Shown: positions 48,572-58,300 of the stretch, piece by piece | How the letters are laid out: each line of letters begins with the position of its first letter | Numbering within the stretch: position 1 is the first letter of the stretch | NCBI RefSeq assembly: GCF_003992675.1 | Contig: NZ_RZMZ01000007.1 | Location: forward strand, 1-64,000 | DNA: 64,000 nt | Direction of reading: 5' to 3' | DNA from: Flagellimonas marinaquae | GTDB taxonomy: Bacteria; Bacteroidota; Bacteroidia; Flavobacteriales; Flavobacteriaceae | Made by a program: the position numbers and the translations under genes | Notes under the pieces: generated by a model | Told to the model about the DNA's origin: nothing | What the model saw: only the letters and a program-made list of their open reading frames with translations | Databases searched by the model: none

Positions 48572-50842
48572 CTAAAACCAATACCCCACACTAAAGAAAA
48601 CATTGCTCGAATCAATTTCGGGAGACCATGAATAAAACACTTGTATGGGACCCAAAAAGGATTCAAACCCATATCCGATTCCATATCCGGAAAAACTAGG
48701 TTCTTCAAACCAGTCCCCCGTACGGAAAAGGTCGTCCGCTACATTTGCGTAATTGGCCGTGAACAAGGCATGGTGCTTGGGAGCAAAACGGTAATCCAAC
48801 CGGCCCAATCCCTTGATATAACTATTGCCGGGCAAACTCAGGAAATCATATCCAAAAAAGGGCATAAAATTGTTCACAAAATCGTTCCCGAAACCCCCTA
48901 ACACAAAATCAAAGGAAGCCACTTGAGATGTTCCCAGTTTGAAACCCGTATCGGCCTCCAAGGTAACGCTCAAATTATGCAAAGGGGAAAAAACCCCTCC
49001 AAACTCACCTTTCGCCACGGCAAATTCCGAGAAATTATCATTGTAATCGGAGGAAAATGCATAAAAATGGAAATCTCCATCAAACAGAAGTCCCTTGGTC
49101 GGAAAATATTTGTCGTCGTAGGTATCCAGCTTTATTTGGGAGTAAGCACTAAAGTAGTTGGAGTTTTCAAAATTGGTCCGCCGATTACCCGTGGAGTTCA
49201 TTCCCAACTCTGCGTTCTCCTCCAATTGTCCCAATGTCCTCGTGCTATAATTCAAAAACTTGTGTTCCGCACCAATGGTAAAGGCAAATTCTTCTTTTAT
49301 AAAAGTTTGAAGGTATACTTGGTTGGTAAGGTCGGTAACATCAATATTAATCCTTTGGATGCTGGGGTCGTTGGGCACATCAAAATTACCTTGGATCAAT
49401 GAAAAATCGGTTTCGGCATCAAAATCCGTTAAGGTGGAATTTATGCCAAAGCTCCAGTAGAATCCTTTGTCCAAATAATATTGCATGTTGTACCGAATGT
49501 GGTCCCCAAGAATGAAATCAAAAGAGGCCACATCATCCTTCATCAAGAAATTCTTTTTGGTAAGATTGATCAAAGCAGCACTTTTGTACAGATCATCGTA
49601 GTGTGCCGACATTTTGATAAACATTTTGGTCGGATCTTCCTTGAGTTTCAAAATGAGGTCCGTGCCCAGACCGTTAGAAATGAGGTCGTACCGAATGGCC
49701 ATAAAGTTTCCTGTGGCAGAAAGGTTATTGATTCCTTGTCGCAGGTCATCGAAGGAAATTTTTTCAGCAAGATTAAATCGCAATTTTCCTTTGATATAGC
49801 CTCGAGTATATTGCTCGTTACCTTCAATAATCATCCGGTTTATGGTTAAGCTATCCACCATTTTTATGGTTTTTCTAGGTGCTGGTGAACCCTTTTGGCT
49901 TTCCGCAATTTGTTTGAGCTCATCTAGCTTTTGTCTGGCAGCGGCCTCTCCGTTCTTCACGATTTGGTTGCCCTTTTCAAAATCGATTACCGAAAACTCA
50001 TCAATCTCTGGACGGATATAGACATCGGTTTGTTTCGATTTCTTTTTCATGTCATTCACGGTTCGGTAATTATTGATCTGCAACAAAATTTCGGTTGCAG
50101 AGGAAAGCGATTCCCTAGTGACCAAATCGTGTTGCACATCCACCCCAATGATTAAATCGGCACCCATCTCCCTCACCTGACCTATGGGATAATTGTTCAC
50201 CACCCCACCATCGATCAATATTTGACCGTCGATTTCTGCAGGTTCAAAAAGGGAAGGAAAGGTTCCGCTGGCCACAATGGCCTCAGGAAGATATCCGTTG
50301 TCCAATAAAACCTCCTCTCCGGTCTCTACGTTGGTGGCTATGCACACAAATGGGGTAGGCAACTTTTTGAAATCCTCCACATCCTTTACGTGGTAAAGCA
50401 ATTGGACCAATAAATTATAAATGTTCTGGCCACCAGAAATGGCCTGGGGAAAGGAAACCTTGAAGTTTTCGAAAGGCAAGGACAGTGCATATCGTTCGGA
50501 ATCTTCTTTCTCGTAAAAGGTCTTGGCGCTCCGTGGCACGTTATCTTGAATCAAATCCGTAAAATCCGTGCTTCTAAAAATGGAGTCCAGCTGTGCTGCG
50601 GAATATCCAGAAGCATAAAGAGCCCCGACAATGGCTCCCATACTGGTGCCGCCAATGTAATCCACCTTGATTCCTGCTTCCTCGATAACTTTTAACACTC
50701 CAATATGGGCAAGACCTTTAGCGCCTCCACCACTTAAAACAAGCCCCACCTTGGGTGGTTTGCTTTCTAAGGGTTCCTGTGCCCAAACCGCCCCGCAGAG
50801 GAAGGCAAAAAATATAGATAGATAAATGGCCTTGTTCCGCAT
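48572..50842 (-). CDS. Patatin-like phospholipase fused to an outer membrane barrel (type Vd-like)
   Basis: A 756-residue protein with a signal peptide (ending GAVWAQ). The patatin domain has the oxyanion loop SGGGAKGLAH, the nucleophile elbow GTSMG with Ser67, and the catalytic Asp in LIDGGVVNNYP. A POTRA-like segment (about 330-400: INRMIIEGNEQYTRGYI) precedes a C-terminal BamA-like barrel (from about 400, ending SSNVFFSVGYWF). This layout is that of PlpD-type Vd autotransporters, giving a lipase displayed at or released from the outer membrane. It starts 3 bp after uvrC and is probably cotranscribed with it. Confidence 0.92.
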   Translation of the reverse strand: MRNKAIYLSIFFAFLCGAVWAQEPLESKPPKVGLVLSGGGAKGLAHIGVLKVIEEAGIKVDYIGGTSMGAIVGALYASGYSAAQLDSIFRSTDFTDLIQDNVPRSAKTFYEKEDSERYALSLPFENFKVSFPQAISGGQNIYNLLVQLLYHVKDVEDFKKLPTPFVCIATNVETGEEVLLDNGYLPEAIVASGTFPSLFEPAEIDGQILIDGGVVNNYPIGQVREMGADLIIGVDVQHDLVTRESLSSATEILLQINNYRTVNDMKKKSKQTDVYIRPEIDEFSVIDFEKGNQIVKNGEAAARQKLDELKQIAESQKGSPAPRKTIKMVDSLTINRMIIEGNEQYTRGYIKGKLRFNLAEKISFDDLRQGINNLSATGNFMAIRYDLISNGLGTDLILKLKEDPTKMFIKMSAHYDDLYKSAALINLTKKNFLMKDDVASFDFILGDHIRYNMQYYLDKGFYWSFGINSTLTDFDAETDFSLIQGNFDVPNDPSIQRINIDVTDLTNQVYLQTFIKEEFAFTIGAEHKFLNYSTRTLGQLEENAELGMNSTGNRRTNFENSNYFSAYSQIKLDTYDDKYFPTKGLLFDGDFHFYAFSSDYNDNFSEFAVAKGEFGGVFSPLHNLSVTLEADTGFKLGTSQVASFDFVLGGFGNDFVNNFMPFFGYDFLSLPGNSYIKGLGRLDYRFAPKHHALFTANYANVADDLFRTGDWFEEPSFSGYGIGYGFESFLGPIQVFYSWSPEIDSSNVFFSVGYWF

Positions 50843-50845
50843 AAT

Positions 50846-52639
50846 TTATGGATGAAATGTTTTATAGATTTTTTTTGCCTTGGATGCGCCAACGCTCTCG
50901 GTCAATTTTTCAATTGAGGCCTCTTTAATCCGTTTGACCGATTTAAAGCTCTTAAGCAGTTGCTCCGCTGTTTTTTCGCCAACTCCCTCAATATTTACCA
51001 ATTCGGAACCGATCGCACCCTTGCTCCGTTTGTTTCGGTGATGGGTTATTCCGAATCGGTGCGCTTCGTTACGGAGCTGTTGGATTATTTTGAGGGATTC
51101 CGACCTCTTGTCCAAATATAAGGGAACAGGGTCGTCCGGAAAATAAATCTCCTCCAATCGCTTCGCAATTCCAATGATGGCAATCTTTCCCCTCAGCCCC
51201 AAAACCTCCAAACTCTTCAGCGCGGATGACAATTGCCCTTTGCCCCCATCGATTACTATAAGTTGCGGTAGAGGCTCTTCTTCGTTGAGCAATCGCTTGT
51301 ACCGTCGGAAAACCACTTCTTCCATACTGGCAAAATCGTCCGGACCTTCCACAGTTTTGATATTAAAATGGCGATAATCCTTTTTGGAGGGCTTGCCATC
51401 TTTAAAAACCACGCATGCCGCGACGGGATTGCTTCCTTGGATGTTGGAGTTGTCAAAGCATTCAATGTGTCGAGGTTCCTCGGACAATCGCAGATCTGCT
51501 TTCATCTGCTGCATGATCCGATTCGTATGCCTATCGGGATCCGTAATCTTAATCTGTTTCAATCTATCCTGCCGGTAATATCTGGCATTGCGCTCCGACA
51601 GATCGAGAATGCGGCGTTTATCGCCCAACTTTGGAAGTGTAATCTTAAGGTCTTCCTCGACAGTAACGGCAAACGGCAAATACACCTCTTTGGATTGGGA
51701 TTTGAATCGCTGGCGGATTTCCGTGATGGCCAACTGGAGTAATTCCTCATCCGTTTCTTCCAGTTTCTTTTTGATTTCAAGGGTATGTGAGCGAACTATG
51801 GCCCCATGGGAAATCTGCAAAAAGTTGATGTAGGCATGGGTCTTGTCAGAAATAATCGAAAACACATCCACGTTATTAATCTTCGGATTCACCACGGTAG
51901 ATTTGGCCTGATAGTTTTCCAGTACATCGATTTTGTCCTTGACCCGTTGTGCCTTCTCGAACTCCATCTCCTCTGCAAATGCCTTCATTTGCTGCTTGAA
52001 GGTTTGAATGGAGCTTTTAAAATTTCCTTTTATGATTTGCCGAATGGCCTCGATTTGATCGTGATAGTCTTTCTCACTCTGAAAACCTTCACATGGTCCT
52101 GCGCAATTCCCCAAATGATAATCCAGGCATACCTTATATTTCCCAGCTTCTATTTTTTCTTCTGACAGGTCGTAGTTACAGGTGCGCAGCGGGTAAAGGC
52201 TCTTCACCAAGTCCAAGAGGGTACGTACCGTTTTCATGCTCGTGTACGGGCCATAATATTCCGAGCCGTCCTTGATGAGCTTGCGTGTGGAAAAGACGCG
52301 GGGAAACCGTTCGTTTTTGATACATATCCAAGGGTAGGACTTATCGTCCTTGAGCAGCACGTTGTAGCGGGGCAACAGTTTTTTGATCAGGTTGTTCTCC
52401 AACAACAACGCATCCGACTCGGTGGGCACCACAATATGTTTTATGGAACGGATTTTTTTGACGAGCACCCGGGTTTTCCCATAGTCCTGTTTTTTGTTGA
52501 AGTAAGAGGATACCCTCTTCTTCAAATTTTTGGCCTTCCCCACATACAATATCTTTCCATCGGCATCATAAAACTGATACACGCCTGGATTATCGGGAAG
52601 GGCGCTTAATTGAACTTGTAAGGATGCCGATTTGGACAT
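50846..52639 (-). CDS. uvrC: UvrABC system protein C
   Basis: The dual-incision nuclease of nucleotide excision repair. The N-terminal GIY-YIG domain (GVYQFYDADGKILYVGKAKN) makes the 3' cut; a Cys-rich patch (LGNCAGPC) and a UVR motif (about residues 200-240) follow; the C-terminal RNase H-like domain has ECFDNSNIQGSNPVAACVVF; and HhH motifs end the protein (LVNIEGVGEKTAEQLLKSF). 597 residues is normal. A TAACTTTG box lies 38 bp upstream. Confidence 0.97.
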   Translation of the reverse strand: MSKSASLQVQLSALPDNPGVYQFYDADGKILYVGKAKNLKKRVSSYFNKKQDYGKTRVLVKKIRSIKHIVVPTESDALLLENNLIKKLLPRYNVLLKDDKSYPWICIKNERFPRVFSTRKLIKDGSEYYGPYTSMKTVRTLLDLVKSLYPLRTCNYDLSEEKIEAGKYKVCLDYHLGNCAGPCEGFQSEKDYHDQIEAIRQIIKGNFKSSIQTFKQQMKAFAEEMEFEKAQRVKDKIDVLENYQAKSTVVNPKINNVDVFSIISDKTHAYINFLQISHGAIVRSHTLEIKKKLEETDEELLQLAITEIRQRFKSQSKEVYLPFAVTVEEDLKITLPKLGDKRRILDLSERNARYYRQDRLKQIKITDPDRHTNRIMQQMKADLRLSEEPRHIECFDNSNIQGSNPVAACVVFKDGKPSKKDYRHFNIKTVEGPDDFASMEEVVFRRYKRLLNEEEPLPQLIVIDGGKGQLSSALKSLEVLGLRGKIAIIGIAKRLEEIYFPDDPVPLYLDKRSESLKIIQQLRNEAHRFGITHHRNKRSKGAIGSELVNIEGVGEKTAEQLLKSFKSVKRIKEASIEKLTESVGASKAKKIYKTFHP

Positions 52640-52676
52640 AGGAGTTCCGTAAAATGTGCTTTTTTTGACGTTTTAA

Positions 52677-52684
52677 CAAAGTTA
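52677..52684 (-). promoter_or_regulatory. -7 box of the uvrC promoter
   Basis: The minus strand reads TAACTTTG, matching TAnnTTTG, 38 bp upstream of uvrC. Confidence 0.5.
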
Positions 52685-52989
52685 TATTTTAATTGCAGTG
52701 ATAATTGTTAAACTTGATCAATTCCTGTTTTGAGTTCATATTTGCACATTCTGATCTGACGGATGGCCCAAAACTCCATAAAACCAATAGGTTAACCCAT
52801 ATATTCCCTCAAACAAAAAACTAGGGTTTTTCCCTAAAAAAACTATGGAAAACCTATAATTCCATGTTAAGCTAAGGGAACAATCTGTTAAACTGTTGCT
52901 AAAAAAAGTGCATTTCATCGATAAAAACTGCATTTCATGGTAAATTTTTCAATTGTTTTACTTACATTTAACCATATAAATACAATCCT
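52685..52989. other. AT-rich intergenic region between uvrC and the tiny membrane protein
   Basis: About 300 bp with no convincing protein-coding frame. A 65-codon frame on the minus strand (52736-52933) has no family resemblance or start signal. The only structure I can support is the 20-bp direct repeat at 52909-52948, facing the small gene at 52990. Confidence 0.5.
52909..52938. promoter_or_regulatory. Direct repeat TGCATTTCAT x2, operator candidate
   Basis: TGCATTTCAT occurs at 52909-52918 and again at 52929-52938, start to start 20 bp, with similar flanks. It lies 52 bp before the ATG of the 29-residue membrane protein. The spacing is about two helical turns, as in LytTR-type sites, and the core GCATTTCATC loosely resembles the minus-strand core of the 1028-1090 array. 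Confidence 0.45.
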
Positions 52990-53079
52990 ATGGAAAACTA
53001 TATCATCGTTTTGGGAATGTACTTGATTTTGATGCTTTTCTTCAAAATCTTCTTCTCCGTTGCTACCAAGGGAGAATAA
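52990..53079 (+). CDS. Tiny single-pass membrane protein, 29 residues
   Basis: The frame starts at ATG 52990 and stops at TAA 53077-53079. The peptide MENYIIVLGMYLILML and then FFKIFFSVATKGE is a single hydrophobic helix with a polar, charged C-end. It is flanked by a possible TACATTTA -7 box upstream and, further up, the 20-bp direct repeat, and followed 42 bp later by the 5-FCL gene. I do not recognise a family. Base composition and the clean start and stop support a real gene, but it is too short to be sure. Confidence 0.5.
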   Translation: MENYIIVLGMYLILMLFFKIFFSVATKGE

Positions 53080-53121
53080 TTATGCAGTACCCCCGAAAAC
53101 CCCAAATTCTTCAGCATTTTT

Positions 53122-53685
53122 ATGTTGAAAAGTGAGCTTAGAAAAAAATACATTCGTCTTAGAACAGAACTTACAGCGGAGCACTCTTACGATTTAAGTT
53201 TAGTTCTGGCTAACAATATACTTCAAATCCCTATCTGGGATTTTTTTTATTACCACATATTTCTCAGCATCGAAGAAAAGAAAGAGGTGGACACACTACC
53301 CTTGATTACCCTCTTACAAGGAAAAGACAAGAACGTTGTGGTCCCTAAAGTGATTGGCAAAACGGCCATGGCCAACTATTTACTTACCGATACCACCTCA
53401 TTGAAGAAAAGTGCTTGGGGCGTTCCCGAACCCGTGGAGGGCATTGAGGTCCCAGAAAATAAAATCGATGTGGTTTTTGTCCCATTAATGGCTTTTGACA
53501 CATTGGGTAACCGAGTGGGATACGGTAAAGGGTTTTATGACGGATTTTTGGGAAAATGTCGTAAAGAGACCATCAAAATTGGACTTTCCTTGTTCGATGC
53601 GGAACAGGAGCCCATTACGGACGTACATGAAAACGATGTGAAATTGGATTATTGTGTGACCCCTGAACGCACTTACACGTTTTGA
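53122..53685 (+). CDS. 5-formyltetrahydrofolate cyclo-ligase
   Basis: Converts 5-formyl-THF to methenyl-THF with ATP, returning a storage folate to the C1 pool. The 187-residue protein has KSELRKKYIRLRTEL at the N-end and the ATP/folate signature LGNRVGYGKGFYDGFL near residues 132-147. The start ATG at 53122 gives the usual N-terminus. Its last 13 bp overlap the end of the convergent lspA gene. It complements fhs elsewhere in the window in folate metabolism. Confidence 0.95.
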   Translation: MLKSELRKKYIRLRTELTAEHSYDLSLVLANNILQIPIWDFFYYHIFLSIEEKKEVDTLPLITLLQGKDKNVVVPKVIGKTAMANYLLTDTTSLKKSAWGVPEPVEGIEVPENKIDVVFVPLMAFDTLGNRVGYGKGFYDGFLGKCRKETIKIGLSLFDAEQEPITDVHENDVKLDYCVTPERTYTF

Positions 53686-54323
53686 TCACCAGAATCTTCC
53701 CTTTTTTCCTCCTGCTTAGGAAACGCCTTTTTATTAAAAACAATCAAAATACCGACCCCGGTACTTATGGCCGTATCAGCAATATTGAAAACAGGCTCAA
53801 AAAACCGGAAACGTCTCCCTCCTAGTGAGGGCACCCAGTCCGGCCAAGTTGTATCGACTAAAGGAAAGTAAAGCATATCGACTACTTTACCATGAAAAAG
53901 GCTTCCATAAGGCTTTTCAGCAAACAGGGTCGCTACCTGTCCGTTGCTGTGATCAAAAATAATCCCGTAGAAAACCGAATCAATAATGTTACCCACCGCA
54001 CCGGCAAAAATGAGGGAAACGGCCAAAATCAATGTTCGGGGCGATTGCTTTTTAATGATATCCCACAACCAATAGCCAATTCCAAAAACAGCAAAGATTC
54101 GGAAAATGGTCAGAACCAGTTTCCCTACCCGCTCGGAAATAGGCAATAGATCGCTCAATTTGGTGCCCCAGGCTGCCCCTTCATTTTCAATAAACAGTAT
54201 TTTGAACCAACTGAACACTTCATGGGCTTCGCCTAAAACAAAACTGGTCTTGATATAGATTTTGCTGATCTGGTCCACCAAAAGGATCAGAATAATAATG
54301 AGAAGGGACTTTTTCAGGTTCAT
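53673..54323 (-). CDS. lspA: Lipoprotein signal peptidase (signal peptidase II)
   Basis: An inner membrane aspartic protease that cleaves lipoprotein signal peptides after lipidation. Four hydrophobic helices are seen; the conserved VDQISK, ENEGAAWG, the catalytic Asp in GNIIDSVFYG and the second Asp in FNIADTAIS are present. At 216 residues it is longer than the E. coli protein (164) because of an extended loop, as is usual in Bacteroidota. The many lipoproteins of this window are its expected substrates. Confidence 0.95.
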   Translation of the reverse strand: MNLKKSLLIIILILLVDQISKIYIKTSFVLGEAHEVFSWFKILFIENEGAAWGTKLSDLLPISERVGKLVLTIFRIFAVFGIGYWLWDIIKKQSPRTLILAVSLIFAGAVGNIIDSVFYGIIFDHSNGQVATLFAEKPYGSLFHGKVVDMLYFPLVDTTWPDWVPSLGGRRFRFFEPVFNIADTAISTGVGILIVFNKKAFPKQEEKREDSGDQNV

Positions 54324-54357
54324 GCTTGTACTAAAAAGGATTGCAAAAATATGGATA

Positions 54358-54978
54358 TTATTTTGTTTTCTTGAGGATGATGTCCCCTTCTATCGTCTTC
54401 AGCACAAATTGATTATCGCCAGACGGTATCGACTCCTTGCTTACCTTGCCGTATACACTTTCCGCGAGAATATCCCCACTAGATGTGGACAGTAATATAT
54501 CCCCGTTTTGAGTGGTTACTTGAACAGATTCGGAGATATCTTCCAAAGTACATCGCCCATCGGAGAGTGTTACGTCCAATTTGCTGTATGCCCCCGAGGC
54601 GTACAAATTGGTATTGGTCCCGAACACATCAACGCTTTTATAGGCTGGGACCCATACCTCCAAAGCAATGGAAACCACTTTGTGTGCACTCAGCTTGTCA
54701 TTTGGGTTGATAAAAAGGGGTTGGAAATCAGCACTGATCATGGCCGTGGTGCCACTTTGTTCAATAGAAATAAGCAAATCTTTGGCATACTCCCCTTCCA
54801 TGCTTGCAGAGACTTGCACCTCATCGGAATCGATGGTCTTCAGATTAATACGATAGCAATACTGGGCATCAATTTGTATGGTTTCTGTTCTGGGACCGAT
54901 ATACGCTTTTCTCACCAACTTTTGCGCGTGAACGGTCACGAGCGCAAAAAAAACCATCAAAAACAACAACGCCCTCAT
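54358..54978 (-). CDS. Exported beta-rich protein, DUF4097-like
   Basis: A 206-residue protein with a signal peptide (LLFLMVFFALVTVHAQ). The mature part is a series of short beta strands (CTLEDISESVQVTTQNGDI, LLSTSSGDILAESVYG, KTIEGDIILKK) resembling the right-handed beta-helix type seen in DUF4097 proteins. No catalytic residues are apparent. It follows lspA upstream on the same strand with a 34-bp gap, and is separated from the DksA-like gene by a short terminator. Function unknown. Confidence 0.75.
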   Translation of the reverse strand: MRALLFLMVFFALVTVHAQKLVRKAYIGPRTETIQIDAQYCYRINLKTIDSDEVQVSASMEGEYAKDLLISIEQSGTTAMISADFQPLFINPNDKLSAHKVVSIALEVWVPAYKSVDVFGTNTNLYASGAYSKLDVTLSDGRCTLEDISESVQVTTQNGDILLSTSSGDILAESVYGKVSKESIPSGDNQFVLKTIEGDIILKKTK

Positions 54979-54982
54979 ATAG

Positions 54983-55002
54983 AAAAACGCCCGTAGGCGT
55001 TT
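54983..55002 (-). terminator. Small rho-independent terminator after the DksA-like gene
   Basis: AAACGCC (54985-54991) and GGCGTTT (54996-55002) with a CGTA loop, followed by T5 on the minus strand. Confidence 0.7.
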
Positions 55003-55005
55003 GGA

Positions 55006-55389
55006 TTATTTCTGCATATTCTTCGCCTCGATGCTCAATGTGGCATGTGGCACTAGCTTCAAGCGCTCCTTGTTGATGAGCTTTCCGGTAATCCTGCAGA
55101 TACCATAGGTCTTGTTCTCGATACGCAACAAGGCATTTTTAAGGTCTCGGATAAACTTTTCCTGGCGGATGGCCAATTGGGTATTCGCTTCCTTGCTCAT
55201 GGTTTCGGAACCCTCTTCAAATGCCTTAAAGGTAGGCGAGGTATCATCGGTACCATTATTGCCATCGTTCATGTAAGAACTTTTCAAGAGCTCCAAATGC
55301 TTTTTGGCCTTCTCCATTTTTTCCTCGATCAAGACCCTGAATTCGGCAAGGTCCTTGTCGGAGTATCTAACTTTTGCTTCTTCTGCCAT
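55006..55389 (-). CDS. TraR/DksA-family protein with degenerate zinc finger
   Basis: A 127-residue transcription factor-like protein that would act in the RNA polymerase secondary channel. The N-terminal coiled coil (DLAEFRVLIEEKMEKAKKHL) and a zinc-finger-like fold at the C-end (NKTYGICRITGKLINKERL) are present, but of the four DksA cysteines only Cys98 remains; the second pair is replaced by VPHATLS. This cysteine-poor form is common in Bacteroidota. It begins 4 bp after the ileS stop, so the two are cotranscribed, which links translation capacity and RNA polymerase control. Confidence 0.9.
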   Translation of the reverse strand: MAEEAKVRYSDKDLAEFRVLIEEKMEKAKKHLELLKSSYMNDGNNGTDDTSPTFKAFEEGSETMSKEANTQLAIRQEKFIRDLKNALLRIENKTYGICRITGKLINKERLKLVPHATLSIEAKNMQK

Positions 55390-55393
55390 TTTC

Positions 55394-58300
55394 TTAATGT
55401 TTTTGAATAAACAATTTTGTGTTCACCTCATCAAAGGCGATCGCTACACCTTCTTCAAGATTTTCCTCAAAGTTGAGCTCGGCGGTCAGGGTTTCCGTTT
55501 TGATGTAGTCCACATTACTGGAAACCGCGTTTTCCACTAGGCCGTCTTTCAATATCTTAATGTCAATTTTATCGGTTACCTCGAACCCTGATTCCTTTCT
55601 CAGGTTCTGGATTCGGTTGACCAATTCCCTGGCAATGCCCTCTTTTTTCAAGGTTTCGTCGATGGTTACGTCCAACGCTACGGTCAAAGGGCCTGAGCTG
55701 GCCACCAACCAACCTTCAATATCCTGGGAATTTATCTCTACATCGGTTAACTGTAAATTAACGGTTTTATTTTCCAATTGTAGCATTAATTCTCCCTCAC
55801 GCTCCATTTTTTGGATATCCTCTTGGCCCAAAGTTGATACTTGGGCAGCAATCGCTTTCATATCCTTACCAAATTTGGGGCCCAATACCTTAAAGTTGGG
55901 TTTTATCTGCTTCACCAGCACTCCCGAAGCATCGTCCAACATCTCAATCTCTTTCACGTTCACTTCCGATTTCACCAAATTGGAAACGGCTTCAATATCC
56001 CTTCGCTGCTCCTCATCAAGAACAGGAATCATGATTTTTTGAAGCGGTTGACGCACTTTTATCTTTTCCTTTTGACGGATGGAAAGCACCAAGGAAGAGA
56101 TTTTTTGAGCCAATTGCATCTTGCGTTCCAAATCCTTGTTCACCATACTGGCGTCAAACACAGGGAATTCTGCCAAATGCACGCTCTCATAACCTTCTTT
56201 TTGGGTGGTTGCATCCAAATCGCGGTACAATTGGTCCATGAAGAAAGGAGCAATGGGAGCAGACAGTTTCGCAACGGTCGTCAAACAGGTGTAAAGCGTT
56301 TGATAGGCCGAAATCTTATCTTTTTGATAATCGCCTTTCCAGAAACGTCTTCTGCTCAATCGAACATACCAGTTACTGAGGTTTTCCTGAACATAATCAG
56401 AAATCATTCTGGCGGCCCGAGTTGCCTCATAATCGCCATACGCCTCATCCACATTATTGATCAAGGTATGGAGCTCGGACAAGATCCATTGATCGATCTC
56501 TGGCCTCTCTTTTAGTGGAATATCGGCTTCGGAATAATCAAACTCGTCAATATTGGCATAAAGCGCCATAAACGAGTAGGTATTGTAAAGGGTTCCGAAG
56601 AACTTTCGCTTTACCTCCACTACGCCTTCTATATCAAACTTGAGGTTGTCCCAAGGATTGGCATTGGAAATCATGTACCAGCGTGTGGCATCTGGACCGT
56701 GTTCTGGTAATACCTCGAATGGGTCCACCGCGTTACCCAAACGTTTGGACATCTTTTTGCCCTCTTTATCCAGTACAAGCCCGTTGGAAACCACATTTTT
56801 GTATGCGATGCTATCAAAAACCATGGTCCCGATCGCATGCAATGTATAGAACCAACCACGGGTCTGGTCCACTCCTTCGGCGATAAAATTGGCCGGGAAT
56901 GCCACTCCATCATCAATAAGCTCCCTATTTTCGAAAGGATAGTGCCATTGAGCGTAGGGCATGGAACCACTATCGAACCAAACGTCGATAAGGTCGGCCT
57001 CACGCTTCATGGGTTGCCCCGATGGCGACACCAAAGTGATACCGTCCACAATATTCTTGTGAAGATCAATTTTATCGTAGTTTTCCTCGCTCATATCGCC
57101 TACCACAAAATCCTCGAACACATCCTTGTCCATCACTCCAGCTTCTACAGCTTTTGCCATTTCTGACTTCAACTCTTCCACGGAACCAACAATCAATTCC
57201 TCCTTGCCATCCTCTGTTCTCCAGATGGGTAGTGGAATACCCCAATATCTGGAACGGGAAAGGTTCCAATCGTTAGCATTGGCCAACCAATTGCCAAAAC
57301 GGCCTTCACCAGTGGATTTTGGCTTCCAGTTGATGGATTGGTTCAACTCAAACATACGGTCCTTAACATCGGTTACCTTAATGAACCATGAGTTCAAGGG
57401 ATAATACAATATAGGCTTGTCCGTACGCCAACAATTGGGATAGCTGTGTACGTATTTCTCGACCTTAAAGGCCTTGTTTTCGGTTTTTAGTTTGATGGCA
57501 ATCTCAACATCGATAGACTTTTCGGGCGCTTGGCCATCTTCGTAGTATTCGTTCTTTACATATTTGCCACCAAATTCCTTGAGTTCTGGTCTAAACTTCC
57601 CTTGAAGGTCTACCAAGGGAACGGGATTGCCGTTTTCGTCTAAGACCAACATGGGAGGGACCTCTGGGGTGGCCTGTTTTGCTACCAAGGCATCATCTGC
57701 ACCAAAAGTGGGCGCAGTATGCACGATTCCCGTACCGTCTTCCGTAGTTACAAAATCCCCAGAAATCACCCGAAATGCGTTTTCTGGGTTTTGGTAGGGC
57801 TGTACGTAGTCAATCAATTGTTCGTACTGAATGCCCACCAAGTCTTTGCCTGCAAACGTTTCTCCAACCAAATAGGGAATCTTTTTGTCTCCTTCTTGGA
57901 ACGATTTCAACTCCTCTTCTGTTTCCACTTGGGTAAACTTTCCGGAAAAGTTATAGTTCACCAGATTTTTGGCCAGCACTACATTGATCGGCTCAAACGT
58001 ATATTGGTTATACGATCGTACCAAAACATACTCAATCTTTGGCCCTACGGTCAATGCGGTATTTGATGGGATTGTCCACGGAGTGGTTGTCCAGGCCAAA
58101 AAGTAAATATCTCCATCAACTTTCTTCAAGAAATCGGGTAGCGAATCGGTTTTGGCCTTGAACTGTGCGGTCACCGTGGTATCCGTCACATCCTGATAGG
58201 TTCCAGGTTGATTCAGCTCATGCGAACTCAACCCAGTCCCCGCCTTGGGCGAATAGGGCTGAATAGTGTAGCCCTTATAAATAAGTCCTTTGTCGTAAAT

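Noticed and set aside
52736-52933. A 65-codon frame on the minus strand in the uvrC upstream region
   Set aside because: No family resemblance, no promoter or start signal, and its translation is Cys/Phe/Ser-rich like a random frame; it also overlaps the direct repeat region.
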